Counted from the first letter of the stretch, positions 1 to 8,633 are shown. The stretch is 64,000 nucleotides of DNA from Hymenobacter siberiensis (GCF_018967865.2 NZ_JAHLZY020000001.1:1426001-1490000), one strand, 5' to 3'. Notes: a model not told the origin generated them from the sequence alone. Translations and numbers: made by a program.

Positions 1-1
1 A

Positions 2-121
2 TACCAGCGCCTGCTGCGCCTGCTAAAAGCCCCCGGCACCGCCCCCGCCTTCCGCGCCGAAGCCGTGCAGGCGGCGGTGGCCGCCCTGGGCCAGGCCGAG
101 GAAAACCGGCCGGCGGAATAG
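2..121 (+). CDS. C-terminal end of an unidentified protein (partial)
   Basis: An open frame enters from the left edge and ends at a TAG at 119-121. The 39 visible residues are Leu, Ala and Arg rich, beginning YQRLLRLLKAPG and ending GQAEENRPAE, which suggests a helical C-terminus. Codon choice (G/C at third positions) matches the genes around it, so it is probably a real gene end. No family can be named from this fragment. Confidence 0.55.
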   Translation, partial: YQRLLRLLKAPGTAPAFRAEAVQAAVAALGQAEENRPAE

Positions 122-202
122 CCACTGCATCCCGGTACAATTCAATCGACCGCATGGCATAAGGAGTTGATTATCAGTTTTTAGGTGTGCAATGCCGGCT
201 TT

Positions 203-1048
203 CTAAGAAGCTGTTTGAGTTAGCAGAACTTCAGGGTTCTGCGAATGTTAACTATTGCAATCCAGGCATTTGCATGACGCAACGTCCGGTCGTATTCTTT
301 GGGCAAGCGCCGGTTCATGTCGAGCCACGCGAACGTGCGCTCGACAATCCAGCGCCAGGCGTGGATGCAGAAATTGGTTTTCCGCACCAGTACGTGCACC
401 GGTTTCTCGACCCGGATGCCGTAGCGCCGGGCCAGGTGCCGGCGGAAACCGCCGTGAAAGGAACTGTCCACGAAAACGACCTGGATGGCCCCCAGCAGTT
501 CGTGCGTGGCGGCCACCTCGTCCCAAAAGCAATGGCCGCGGCGCCGTCCACCGCATCGGTGGGCAGCACCCGACTGGCCAGCACATGGCCCAGCGTGTCG
601 GTGAGCACCAGGCGTTTACGCCCCTTGACCAACTTGCCCGCGTCGAAGCCCACGGTGGCTCCGGTGGCCGTGGCCGTATTTTTGACGCTTTGCGTGTCGA
701 GTATCACGGCCGTGGGGCAGGCTTTTTTTGGGCGTGTTCCCGGCTGCTCACCGTCAAACAGGCGCTTACCCGCGCCCAGGTGCCGTCGGCTTCCCACTTG
801 TCAAAGTACCAGTACGCCGTGCTCCAGGGCGGTAAATCGCCCGGTACGTCCCGCCAGACGCACCCGTTTTTGAGCACGTACAAAATGGCATTGACGATTT
901 CCACCAGCGGCCATTTGCTGCGCCGCTTGACCACCAGCAGCGGCTACAGCCGCTGCCAGTCGCGAGCGCAAAGGCCTGAGCTATATAGCTTTCAGGTCAA
1001 AATAGCGGAGGCATCCATCTTGCAAAATTAACTCAGACAGCTTCTTAA
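203..1048. mobile_element. Decayed IS5-type insertion sequence
   Basis: Two near-identical ends face each other: 203-222 reads CTAAGAAGCTGTTTGAGTTA and the complement of 1029-1048 reads TTAAGAAGCTGTCTGAGTTA, two mismatches in 20. Between them on the minus strand lies a broken IS5-type transposase. The 0.85 kb length fits small IS5-family elements. I could not identify a clear target duplication, so the exact outer base is uncertain by a few nucleotides. Confidence 0.75.
220..1018 (-). pseudogene. IS5-family transposase, broken by stops and frameshifts
   Basis: Read on the minus strand the frame begins ATG at 1018 (MDASAILT) and meets TGA and then TAG before the recognisable stretch VKRRSKWPLVEIVNAILYVL and the motif CVWRDVPGDLPPW, typical of the IS5 N-terminal domain (DUF4096). 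The DDE core continues in a second frame (VILDTQSVKNTATATG, residues around the first catalytic Asp) and the C-terminal part (VFVDSSFHGGF, then IVERTFAWLDMNRRLPKEYD with the catalytic Glu region) in a third. That is two internal stops and at least two frame changes, so no active transposase can come from this copy. Its stop codon lies in the left terminal repeat. Confidence 0.85.
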
Positions 1049-1220
1049 CCGTTTGCCTTTCTACAGACCTGCCGCCGCTCTGCGGCTACTTCGCAGTATG
1101 GGCTAATTGAGGAAAACCGCCTAGCCCGTCGAGCCCTTTTGCAGTAGCTCCTTTACCTTGGGTTCTTCCAAAAAGCCCTTTTCCTGATCAGGAGGGCGCT
1201 TTCTTGTATTAACTAAAAAA

Positions 1221-1252
1221 ACTTACTAATTAGTAAGTAAGTAGTATATTTG
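1221..1252 (+). promoter_or_regulatory. Promoter with 18-bp palindromic operator, tetR-family gene
   Basis: Bases 1221-1238 are a perfect palindrome, ACTTACTAATTAGTAAGT. Bases 1245-1252 read TATATTTG, an exact match to the Bacteroidota -7 consensus TAnnTTTG, with TTA (for TTG) 19 bp upstream at 1223-1225. The operator therefore covers the -33 element, as expected for autorepression by the TetR-type protein starting at 1260. The start codon is only 7 nt after the -7 element, so the transcript may be leaderless or nearly so. Confidence 0.6.
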
Positions 1253-1259
1253 TCCTGAA

Positions 1260-1853
1260 ATGACCACTGCCCCTACAATCCCCATCATTCCTGCTGACAC
1301 CCGCATCCGCATCCTCGACCTGGCCGAAGGGCTGTTGTTGGAACGGGGCTTTAATGCCTTCAGCTACCAGCATCTGGCCAAAGAATTGGGGGTGAAGCCG
1401 GCCGCCATTCATTACCACTACCCGAGCAAGGACGACCTGGGCATGGCAATTGTGGCTCGGCAGCTGCGCCGCCTGCGCAAGTGGCGCGACCTGCCCCGCG
1501 TGGCCGACCTGCTGCCCGTCGCGCAATTCGAAGCCCTGCTGGCGGTGTATGACACGCACCTCGGCCATGAGCGCCGCGTGTGCCTGTTTGGCGCGCTGGC
1601 GGCCGATTTCCGGACCCTGCCCGTGCCCATGCAGGCCGAGCTCCGCACCTTCAACCGCGAGCTGACCGAGTGGCTGGCCCAGGTGCTGGCCGTGGGCCGG
1701 GTCACGGGTACCCTGCGCTTCGTGGGCAGCCCGGCGGCAAAGGCGGCGCAGGTACTCACTACGCTGGCCGGGGCCCTGCAAGTAGCCCGCGTGCACGACG
1801 AAACGCCCTTTCAGGTGATAGTGGGCCAGCTGCGGTTGGAGCTGCTGGCTTAA
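1260..1853 (+). CDS. TetR/AcrR family transcriptional regulator
   Basis: A 197-residue protein of normal TetR length. Residues about 14-62 form the N-terminal helix-turn-helix: RILDLAEGLLLERGF, then the recognition helix VKPAAIHYHYPSKDDL at 45-60, the most conserved part of the family. The rest is the ligand-binding and dimer domain, which does not reveal the ligand. An 18-bp palindrome over the promoter just upstream suggests that it represses itself. The next gene on the same strand is an alpha/beta hydrolase, a possible second target, but a repeat separates them, so co-transcription is uncertain. Confidence 0.88.
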   Translation: MTTAPTIPIIPADTRIRILDLAEGLLLERGFNAFSYQHLAKELGVKPAAIHYHYPSKDDLGMAIVARQLRRLRKWRDLPRVADLLPVAQFEALLAVYDTHLGHERRVCLFGALAADFRTLPVPMQAELRTFNRELTEWLAQVLAVGRVTGTLRFVGSPAAKAAQVLTTLAGALQVARVHDETPFQVIVGQLRLELLA

Positions 1854-1863
1854 TTCGACTGCC

Positions 1864-1951
1864 TGTAGCACATGCTTTAGCTTGTGCAGTAATGGATTAT
1901 TGAAAAATACCTGTTAATCCTGACGCGGCACAAACTGAAGCATGTGCTACA
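1864..1951. repeat. Imperfect inverted repeat
   Basis: Bases 1864-1887 and the complement of 1928-1951 agree at 22 of 24 positions; the outer 14 bases (TGTAGCACATGCTT) are identical. The two differences are transitions. It lies between the tetR-type gene and the hydrolase, and contains the most upstream ATG of the hydrolase frame (1942), which argues for a later hydrolase start. Confidence 0.7.
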
Positions 1952-1962
1952 ATCGCTCGCCG

Positions 1963-2886
1963 ATGACCAATACCTATTCGCCCGCGCATTCCTTACTTAT
2001 GACCGCTGCCCCGCTGCCTGCTGCTCCTAAAATTCGCTATCCTTCGCCGCCGCCGGGCTTGCGCTGGCTACGCTGGCAGCTGCGGGTGCAGTGGGCCATA
2101 ATGCCCACGCGGGCGTTTCGGCAGGCGTGGGGGCTGTTTGTGACGCCGCGCCGCCTGGCCCTCAAAGCCTGGGAAGGCCCCGCCCTGGCCAGTGCTCGCC
2201 GCCGCACCGTGGCGGCCGGTACCGGCACCGTGGCCGTGTATGAGTGGGGGCCGGCTGCCGCCCCGGCGGTGCTGCTGGTGCACGGCTGGGAGCATCGGGC
2301 CAGCTTTTGGGGGGCGTGGGTGGCCCCGCTGCTGGCGGCCGGCTACCGCGTGGTGGCCCTCGATGGTCCCGCGCACGGCGAATCGAGCGGCCGGCAGGTC
2401 ACGCTCACCGATTTTGGTGGGGCCGTGCAGGCGGTGGTGAATACGTTGGGGGCGGTGCGCGCCATCGTGGCGCACTCGTTTGGGGCGGCGTCGGTGGCGG
2501 GGCTGCCGGTGCGGCTGCCGGCGGGGGCGGCATTGCCGCGCCTCGTGCTCATTAGTGCGCCGGTGGGGCCGCGGGTGGTGGCCGAGCGGTTTGCCGATTT
2601 CCTGCACCTGCCCCAAGGGTTGGTGGCGCGGTTTGCGGCCCACATCGAGCAGAATACCGGCCGGCCCGCCGATTCCTTTGCCGCTGCCGTCTCGGGGCCG
2701 TCCATCGGGGCCGAAAAGGTGCTGGTGCTGCACGACGAGGCCGACGAAATCATCCCTTTCGCCGAAAGTGGGCAGATTGTGGCCGCCTGGCCCGGCGCGG
2801 TGCTGCACGCCACGCGCGGCCTGGGCCACAACCGCATTCTGCGCGATGCCGGCGTGGTGCAATCCGTGGTGCGCTTCATCGTGTAG
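1963..2886 (+). CDS. Alpha/beta hydrolase fold protein
   Basis: A 307-residue putative esterase or lipase-like enzyme. Counting from the start at 1963, the oxyanion-loop motif LLVHGWEHR is near residue 107, the nucleophile elbow VAHSFGAAS has its Ser near 172 (Ala replaces the usual first Gly), the acid is in HDEADEIIP near 261, and the His in LGHNRIL is near 289. There is no signal peptide, so it is probably cytoplasmic. An in-frame ATG at 1942 lies inside an inverted repeat, so 1963 is preferred; 2000 is also possible. The substrate cannot be inferred. Confidence 0.82.
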   Translation: MTNTYSPAHSLLMTAAPLPAAPKIRYPSPPPGLRWLRWQLRVQWAIMPTRAFRQAWGLFVTPRRLALKAWEGPALASARRRTVAAGTGTVAVYEWGPAAAPAVLLVHGWEHRASFWGAWVAPLLAAGYRVVALDGPAHGESSGRQVTLTDFGGAVQAVVNTLGAVRAIVAHSFGAASVAGLPVRLPAGAALPRLVLISAPVGPRVVAERFADFLHLPQGLVARFAAHIEQNTGRPADSFAAAVSGPSIGAEKVLVLHDEADEIIPFAESGQIVAAWPGAVLHATRGLGHNRILRDAGVVQSVVRFIV

Positions 2887-2958
2887 CTTTTAGTTCTTCA
2901 CCGCCAAAACTCCTCCGCTTTTGTTGTAGAGAATATTTCACTCATTTTTCTTCCTGTC

Positions 2959-3255
2959 ATGGTAAAAGTTGCGCTGTTAGTTCGCCTCGAAGTAAAACCT
3001 GGTCATGAGCAGACCGTCGCCGATTTTCTGGCCGGGGCCCTGCCCATCGTCGAAGCGGAGCCTGCTACGACCACCTGGTACGCCCTGCGCCTGGGCCCTT
3101 CTACGTTCGGTATTTTCGATACTTTCCTCGATGAAGCCGGCCGCAAAGCCCATCTCGCCGGGCAGGTAGCCGCCGCCCTGGGCACCCACGCCGACCTGTG
3201 GGCTAGCCCGCCCCACATTGAAATGGTAGACATTCTGGCCTCGAAAGGCGCGTAA
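2959..3255 (+). CDS. Putative quinol monooxygenase (ABM domain)
   Basis: A 98-residue single-domain protein with the antibiotic-biosynthesis-monooxygenase fold signature: VALLVRLEVKPGHEQTVADFL at the start, TTTWYALRLGPSTFGIFDTF in the middle and HIEMVDILASKGA at the end. These small dimeric ferredoxin-like proteins act on quinones or as general monooxygenases; the substrate is not visible here. It is followed by a terminator hairpin and stands alone. Confidence 0.8.
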   Translation: MVKVALLVRLEVKPGHEQTVADFLAGALPIVEAEPATTTWYALRLGPSTFGIFDTFLDEAGRKAHLAGQVAAALGTHADLWASPPHIEMVDILASKGA

Positions 3256-3340
3256 GCACGCCCTTTGCGGTCGTTTCCTGTTGGGCCGTGCCGGTGCGCC
3301 TGCTGCCTGATAAGACTTTCCCGCGTCCGGGTTGCATCCT

Positions 3341-3383
3341 AAAGCCAGCTGTTCAGGTTTCTGCCTGAGTGGCTGGCTTTTTT
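3341..3383 (+). terminator. Intrinsic terminator
   Basis: The stem AAAGCCAGC (3341-3349) pairs with GCTGGCTTT (3372-3380), with an inner TCAGG/CCTGA pairing, and ends in a T run to 3383. It closes the monooxygenase gene. Confidence 0.75.
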
Positions 3384-3442
3384 GCGTTCATTATTGTTGA
3401 GTAATATATGAGTTTGAAAATGCTGTAAATAGACTACCACTT

Positions 3443-4321
3443 ATGCTACTACTGGCTCGCATCGTACAGGCAACTTATTTACCCCTACAACTCATCTGGG
3501 AAAGCAAGCGGACGGCTTATCTGCTGAGCGTGGCGTTGGTAACGGTGTTTGTGTTGAGCATCGCAGTGGCCTTGGTCAACTACACCGGCATGTTGCAATT
3601 GCCGGGCATGTGGGGCCAAATCCATTTCCTGCAAGCCGTGGAAATATCGTTTACGCTGTTGCTGTTTTTTGAAATGGTGAGCCTGGTATTTGTTATTCCC
3701 GAATCCATTGCGAATTCCATCGGCAAGCAAATTGAAATTTTGAGCCTGATTTTGTTGCGGTCTTCTTTCAAAGAATTTTCGCACTACAATTTCCAGCTTC
3801 CGCTGCAAAGTCAGCTCGAATCGGTGTATAAAATGGTGGCCGATGGTGTGGGCGCCCTGCTGGTTTTCCTGCTGATTTACGTCTACTACGGTATTCAGCG
3901 GCACCGCTCCATCACGCAGGAAAGCGACAAGCTGCAATTCGTATTGCTGAAACAATTCATTGCGCTGCTCGTCTTCGTTACCCTGCTGGGCATGTATGGA
4001 TACGATGTTTTTCACATGTTTAGCAGCAGCCATTGGGTGCAGTCTGCAGACAGGTTCTACATGATATTAATTTTTGCCGACCTGCTATTCATGCTCGTGG
4101 CCTTCCGGTACACGCTGCATTACCCGGACGTTTTCCGGTATTCCGCCTTTGTGCTGGTAACGGTATTTATCCGGTTTTCGCTGCTGGCCCCGGTGTATTA
4201 TAACGCGCTGCTCAGCTTGTTTTCCGTGGTATTTGCCATCGCCGTGGCGTATTTCCACAACTTATTCACCGATGGCCGACTGTCGTACCTCACCAAGCAC
4301 CAACCCAAAGGCCACGATTGA
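3443..4321 (+). CDS. Unrecognised multi-span membrane protein
   Basis: A 292-residue protein dominated by hydrophobic segments: around residues 25-48 (LSVALVTVFVLSIAVALV), 68-90, 130-150 (GALLVFLLIYVYYGIQ), 165-185, 205-225 and 235-275. Six or seven membrane spans are likely, with a short cytoplasmic tail. I do not recognise a family; the third span region is followed by a basic HRSIT loop. Its base composition is less GC-rich than its neighbours, which may reflect the hydrophobic codons or a different origin. It stands alone between two convergent units. Confidence 0.7.
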   Translation: MLLLARIVQATYLPLQLIWESKRTAYLLSVALVTVFVLSIAVALVNYTGMLQLPGMWGQIHFLQAVEISFTLLLFFEMVSLVFVIPESIANSIGKQIEILSLILLRSSFKEFSHYNFQLPLQSQLESVYKMVADGVGALLVFLLIYVYYGIQRHRSITQESDKLQFVLLKQFIALLVFVTLLGMYGYDVFHMFSSSHWVQSADRFYMILIFADLLFMLVAFRYTLHYPDVFRYSAFVLVTVFIRFSLLAPVYYNALLSLFSVVFAIAVAYFHNLFTDGRLSYLTKHQPKGHD

Positions 4322-4370
4322 TTTTGGCTGAAATCAGGACGGAGCCGGGCCTCTGCTCAGCGGCAGCGCG

Positions 4371-5384
4371 CTAGATGCTATCCAGGCCTTCGGCGGCGAG
4401 CTGGCGCAAAACATCACGCAAGCCGTCGGCATCGCTCATCATCCGGCCAATGTGCTGCACGTATTCGGCCTCGGCGCGCAGGTCGCGCTTGAGCTGGCGG
4501 AGCTCCAGTTCCTGCTTCTTGCCCGAGGCCATGGCGAAGCCATTGGGGCCATATTTCAGCTCGTTCATTTCCTGTTTCAGCTGAATTTGCTGCTGGAGCA
4601 GGGCGCGAGTGTAGCGGGCCAGCACATCGTCGGCGGCCGCGTCGGCGGGGGCCGATTCGGCTAGGAGCTGTAGCAGCGTGTAGAGGTCGTCGGCCTCGTA
4701 GGCCTCGGTGATGCGCTGCATCTGGGCGGTTTTGTCGGCTTGCTTTTCGGGGTCGCGCTCCAGGTCGGGGTGGTGGGTGCGGGCCAGCTGGCGGTAGATG
4801 GTTTTGGCGTTGGTTTCGAGTTGCTTTTGGTCGGCCAGCGCGGCGGCTTCCTGCTGGCGCTGGGCCTTGGTTTTGCGACGGGCGCGGGCGGCGGCGGCAG
4901 CCTGCTCGTGCGGCGGCAGGGTAGGGTCGGGGATAAACTCCGGGGCCGAATCTTCGGGTTTTTTGCGCCCGGCGGCGGGTTTGGCTCCTGCGGGGCGGTG
5001 CCCGGCCGGGGCATATTTGCGGATAATGGCCGCTTCATCCTCTCCAAACCGGTCTTCTAGGTTATGAGCATTGCCCAGAATCACGCCCGTAATCTGGGCT
5101 TCTTCCATGCGGCTGAAGTAGCTCAGCAGCAGGGCTTCTTCCAGCGGCGCATACAGCGCGTGGCGGGCCGCCACCACGGCCGTGGCCGCCGGCCCCACCT
5201 GCTGCCAGTAGCGCCGCCGGGCCTCGGCCTGCTCGGCGCGCAGGTCGCGCAGCCGCTCGCGCAGGTTCTCCACATCCAGAATAGCCTGCCGGAATGCTTG
5301 TTGCGCGAGGGTTCCGGTGGGCGGCTCAGTGGTCAGTACCGGGACCATAATACGTTTGGGATGCGCGGAATCAGGGTTTTTCAT
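4371..5384 (-). CDS. J-domain-like protein
   Basis: A 337-residue soluble, helical protein. Near residues 195-235 it has IYRQLARTHHPDLE, with the HPD tripeptide that J-domain proteins use to stimulate the Hsp70 ATPase, then a helix ending MQRITEAYEADDLYTLLQLL. The J domain sits in the middle, not at the N-terminus, and flanking regions look like coiled coil (ENLRERLRDLRAEQAEARRR at the start, QQQIQLKQEMNELKYG later). A basic, Pro/Ala-rich linker (AGAKPAAGRKKPED) precedes it. A role as a DnaK co-chaperone is an inference from HPD alone. Confidence 0.72.
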   Translation of the reverse strand: MKNPDSAHPKRIMVPVLTTEPPTGTLAQQAFRQAILDVENLRERLRDLRAEQAEARRRYWQQVGPAATAVVAARHALYAPLEEALLLSYFSRMEEAQITGVILGNAHNLEDRFGEDEAAIIRKYAPAGHRPAGAKPAAGRKKPEDSAPEFIPDPTLPPHEQAAAAARARRKTKAQRQQEAAALADQKQLETNAKTIYRQLARTHHPDLERDPEKQADKTAQMQRITEAYEADDLYTLLQLLAESAPADAAADDVLARYTRALLQQQIQLKQEMNELKYGPNGFAMASGKKQELELRQLKRDLRAEAEYVQHIGRMMSDADGLRDVLRQLAAEGLDSI

Positions 5385-5454
5385 CAGCTGTAAAGGTAGT
5401 TCTACTGCTTCACCCCACCCCCGGCCCCAGAGCCGTTAAGTTCTACTGTCGTCG

Positions 5455-5603
5455 CCCTCCCCGTGCGCCTCATCCCCCGGCCCCTTCTCCGAAAAGTAGA
5501 GGGGGAGCCACGGCGGCGCGCTCAAAAAGTGGTTTGCAAGGTCATCCCCCGGCCCCTTCTTCTTTTCGGAGAAGGGGCCGGGGGATGAGGCGCACGGGGA
5601 GGG
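5455..5603. repeat. GC-rich inverted repeat, 42-bp perfect arms
   Basis: Bases 5455-5496 are perfectly complementary to 5562-5603. The core of each arm is CATCCCCCGGCCCCTTCTCC. A third copy at 5542-5560 pairs tightly with 5570-5588, so two hairpins compete for the right arm. It lies between the convergent-side ends of no gene pair but downstream of the deacetylase-like gene and upstream of the J-domain gene (both minus strand). It resembles the repeat at 35907-36026. Confidence 0.85.
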
Positions 5604-5621
5604 GCCGGGGATGGGGTGAAT

Positions 5622-6524
5622 TTACGGCCACAGCTCAAAGGCCACCCGAAACGTGTTGCAGTGCGCGTCCACGATATCGGCCAGCCGCTCGGAGTAGCCG
5701 CCGCCCATGCTCACTGCCACCGGCAGGTGGCGGGCGTGGCACAGGCCCAGCACCAGCTCGTCGCGCCGCCGGCAGCCGGCGGGCGTGAGCGCCAGCTTGC
5801 CCAGCTTGTCCGTCGCCAGCACGTCCACCCCCGCCTGGTAGAAGATGAAATCGGGCCGCACGCGCTCCACCAGTGGTCCCAGCGTAGCCGCAAGCTGCGC
5901 CAGATATGCTGCATCATCGGTGCCCAGCGCCAGCGCAACATCCAGGTCCGACTGCTCCTTGCGCAACGGGTAATTGGCTCCGGCGTGCATCGAGAATGTG
6001 AACACGCGCGGCTCGTTGCGGAAAATGGCCGCCGTGCCATCGCCCTGGTGCACGTCAAGGTCCACAATCAAAACTTGCCGGGCCAGTCCGTGCGCCAACA
6101 GGTGCGCGGCGGCAATGGCCTGGTCGTTGAGCACACAGAAACCTTCGCCCCGGTCGGCGAAGGCGTGGTGGGTGCCGCCGGCCAGGTTCAGGCCGATGCC
6201 GTCGCACAAGGCATGCAGGGCCGATTGCAGCGTGCCCGCGCTGCTGCTCAGCGAGCGGCGCACCAGCTTTGGGCTTTGCGGCAGGCCCAGGCTGCGCACT
6301 TCGCGGGGCATGAGTTGGAGGTCGCGTACGCGGTGCCAGTAGTCGGCGGTGTGCACGCGTAGCACATCGGCCTCGGCGCAGAGGCCGGGCTCGTAGAAAT
6401 CGGCCGGCTCGGCAATGCTCTGCCACAGGAGCTGCTCCCGAATCAGGGCGTATTTGGCGATGGGGAAGCGGTGGCCGGCGGGCAGGTCGAGGGTGTAGTG
6501 GTCGGAAGTGGCGAGGCGGGGCAT
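5622..6524 (-). CDS. Histone deacetylase family hydrolase
   Basis: A 300-residue zinc hydrolase of the HDAC/AcuC/acetylpolyamine amidohydrolase superfamily, full length for the bacterial type. Visible landmarks: tandem His in AGGTHHAF (119-120, the catalytic His pair), DLDVHQGDGTA with zinc ligands Asp157 and His159, QAGVDVLATDKLG with the third ligand Asp234, and the C-terminal SMGGGY loop with the catalytic Tyr. All key residues are present, so an active enzyme is likely. Bacterial members deacetylate small molecules or acetyl-CoA synthetase; which one this is cannot be told. No signal peptide. Confidence 0.88.
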   Translation of the reverse strand: MPRLATSDHYTLDLPAGHRFPIAKYALIREQLLWQSIAEPADFYEPGLCAEADVLRVHTADYWHRVRDLQLMPREVRSLGLPQSPKLVRRSLSSSAGTLQSALHALCDGIGLNLAGGTHHAFADRGEGFCVLNDQAIAAAHLLAHGLARQVLIVDLDVHQGDGTAAIFRNEPRVFTFSMHAGANYPLRKEQSDLDVALALGTDDAAYLAQLAATLGPLVERVRPDFIFYQAGVDVLATDKLGKLALTPAGCRRRDELVLGLCHARHLPVAVSMGGGYSERLADIVDAHCNTFRVAFELWP

Positions 6525-6582
6525 ACGTCGCAGGTACTAGTAATCCGGGGCAGATGTTTTAATTCGTTCAAGAACTCCAGCA

Positions 6583-6616
6583 CAATGTAGAGACGCAAGG
6601 ATGCGTCTCTACATTG
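6583..6616. repeat. GTAGAGACGC palindrome, copy 1
   Basis: A tight hairpin: CAATGTAGAGACGCA (6583-6597) pairs perfectly with 6602-6616 around a 4-base loop. Related copies lie at 32012-32112 and 53018-53105. Confidence 0.85.
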
Positions 6617-6697
6617 GCAAACTGAATTGCTGAATAGTAATGCTGATGCGGTAAAGCTAGTTATGTTATCCCGTGAGGCGAGGCCGTATTTTTGAGG

Positions 6698-7638
6698 ATG
6701 AATTATGTGGCCCTGCGCGAGCGGCCGACGCAGTTTTTGGCCTTGACCAGCCTGCTGCCCGCCGAATTTGATGACCTGCTCACTGACTTTACGCCCCGTT
6801 GGGAGCGCTACCACCGCTACCATACCCTCGACGGCGACCGGCGGCGCATCCCGGCGCACCGGGAACGGGCCAACGCCACCTTAGCGGGCACCGACACGAA
6901 GCTTTTTTTCTTGCTGACCTACCTCAAAACCAATTTCTTGCAGCAGCACCAGGCTACCAGCTTCGGCGTGTCGCAGACCCGCGTGAGCCGCCTGGCGGGC
7001 CCCTTGCTCGACGTGCTCAACCAGACGCTGGCCGCCCGGCACCTGCTGCCCGTGCGCGACGGGGCGCAGCTGGCCCAGTGCCTGGCCGCGCACCCGGTGA
7101 AGGTCTTCACCTGCGACGGGGTGGAGCGCGGCATTCCGCGCAACGCCGACCGGGCAGCACAGGAAGAAGAGTACAGCGCCAAAAAAAAGTCCACGCCCTG
7201 AAAAACATCACCTTATCCGACGATACGCAGTACCTGCACGATCTTTCGCCCACCGAGTCCGGGCGGGTGCACGACAAAAAAATGGTCGACCTCTACCCCC
7301 TGTGCCTGCCGGTCGGCAGCGTGCTGCGGCAGGATTTGGGCTTCCTCGGCCATCGGCCGCCGGGGGTGCTCATCGAGATGCCCCATAAGAAGCCGCCGAA
7401 AGGCGAGCTGATCTTTTCCCAGCTGCTCTACAACCAGTTGCTCAGCCCGTTGCGGGTGGTCATTGAACACGTCCACAGCGGCATCAAGCGCTTACGGATG
7501 GTCCGCGACAAGCTGCGCCTACGCGGCGACTGGTTTCGCGACACCGTGATGGTGGTGGCTTGCGGACAGCACAACCTGCGCGTCCGCAGCCAACACCGGG
7601 CTTATCTCACACACGCACCCGCCAATCTTGACAAGTAA
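6698..7638 (+). CDS. IS5-superfamily transposase made by -1 frameshifting
   Basis: Two overlapping frames together give a normal transposase of about 313 residues. The first (6698-7201) holds a helix-turn-helix region (LLTYLKTNFLQQHQATSFGV) and the first catalytic Asp in VFTCDGVERGIPR. It ends EEEYSAKKKSTP. The second, one base back, continues KKKVHALKNITLSDD, restoring the conserved YSGKKKxHTxK-type motif, then LSPTESGRVHDKKM with the second Asp and VIEHVHSGIKRLRMVRDKLR with the Glu. This is the DDE_Tnp_4 organisation. The frames meet at a run of eight A and a G (7181-7189). I found no convincing terminal inverted repeats, so the element limits are unknown. Confidence 0.75.
7183..7189 (+). 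other. Candidate -1 programmed frameshift site
   Basis: In the zero frame the bases read A AAA AAG, a strong bacterial -1 slippery heptamer, at the exact point where the transposase frame must change. Slippage joins residues SAKKK to VHALKN and restores the conserved motif. A single base deletion in the poly-A run would look the same. Confidence 0.6.
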
Positions 7639-8020
7639 TCCGCACAAGCTTTAGTATTTACGCCAGTACACGAAAAAAGGCAGATGCTAGGCAGCCACAG
7701 CACCCGACGAATGGTATCCTTCCGTTAATTCCCTTTCCAGCTGATAAGCGTTCAACCTAGGCCCGTTTCTGAGCGTTTTCCGGCTACTCCCTCTCACCAC
7801 CACCACCCACAGCAGCAGCCAGCGCCCACCATAGCCAGCCGCCTACACCATACGCCCAACCTGCCAAAGTGCAACCTTGCCCGTACTGGCACCCTATCCC
7901 ATAACAGCCGCTTACCTATCCAACAAAACCCGCAAAAAGTTGGATGCCCCAAAATAAAGCACTGCATTAAAACTTATGGTAAATTTATAATCAATACTTT
8001 ACAAGCATTATATCGAATCT
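7639..8020. other. Stretch without a recognisable gene
   Basis: These 382 bases lie between the transposase and the rtcB remnant. The first part is of ordinary composition; the last 100 bases are AT-rich (TAAATTTATAATCAATACTT). I see no coding frame, no match to the missing part of rtcB, and no clear hairpin. Confidence 0.5.
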
Positions 8021-8430
8021 ATGTTGAACTACCATCACAACCTCGCCTGGAAGGAGCGGCTGGCCGATGGCCGCGAGGTCATCACCCACCGCAAGGGGGC
8101 TACGCCGGCCGGCACGGGCGTGCTCGGCATCATACCCGGCTCGATGACGGCCCCCGGCTTTATTGTGCGGGGCGGAACGGGGCCGGGTCGCTGCCTTCGG
8201 CTTCGCACGGGGCGGGGCGGTTCATGTCGCGCACCCGCGCCAAGGCCGACCTGGGCGAAAGCCAGGTGCGCAAGTACCTCGCCGACCACGGCATCGAGCT
8301 CATCGGCGGAGGGCTCGACGAAGCTCCCATGGCCTACAAATATATCTACGCCGTGATGGCCAGCCAGCACGAGCTGGTGGACGTGCTGGGCTCCTTCACG
8401 CCCAAAATCGTGCGGATGGACGGGGCCTGA
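8021..8430 (+). pseudogene. rtcB: C-terminal remnant of RNA ligase RtcB
   Basis: RtcB joins 2',3'-cyclic phosphate or 3'-phosphate RNA ends to 5'-OH ends using GTP. Only about the last 135 of some 470 residues remain. The first frame reads NYHHNLAWKERL, then VITHRKGATPAGTGVLGIIP GSMTAPGF, all strongly RtcB-like. Near 8180 the frame is lost by one base and resumes as GSLPSASHGAGRFMSRTRAK, the conserved SxSHGAGR loop, ending in YIYAVMASQHELVDVLGSFTPK. Lacking the N-terminal metal site and being frameshifted, it cannot be functional. Confidence 0.85.
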
Positions 8431-8633
8431 TGGCTGGTTTCTCGTTGCTGGTTGGTTTTTATCCTGAAAAACGGCTCAATAGCGTCCAGCCAGATACTAG
8501 AAACCAGAAACAAAAGCTCCTGCTTCAGCAGCAACTGCGTTGCAGCAGTTAATTCCCCCGCAATCCGAACGACCGGTGCCGTGCGTACATAGCTGCGTGT
8601 CTCTTACAGGGGACAGTTGTTTTCATAGCTCGG

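Noticed and set aside
203..1048. Target-site duplication flanking the IS5-type element
   Set aside because: CTA and TTA at the two ends are too short and not identical; the outer limit is ambiguous.
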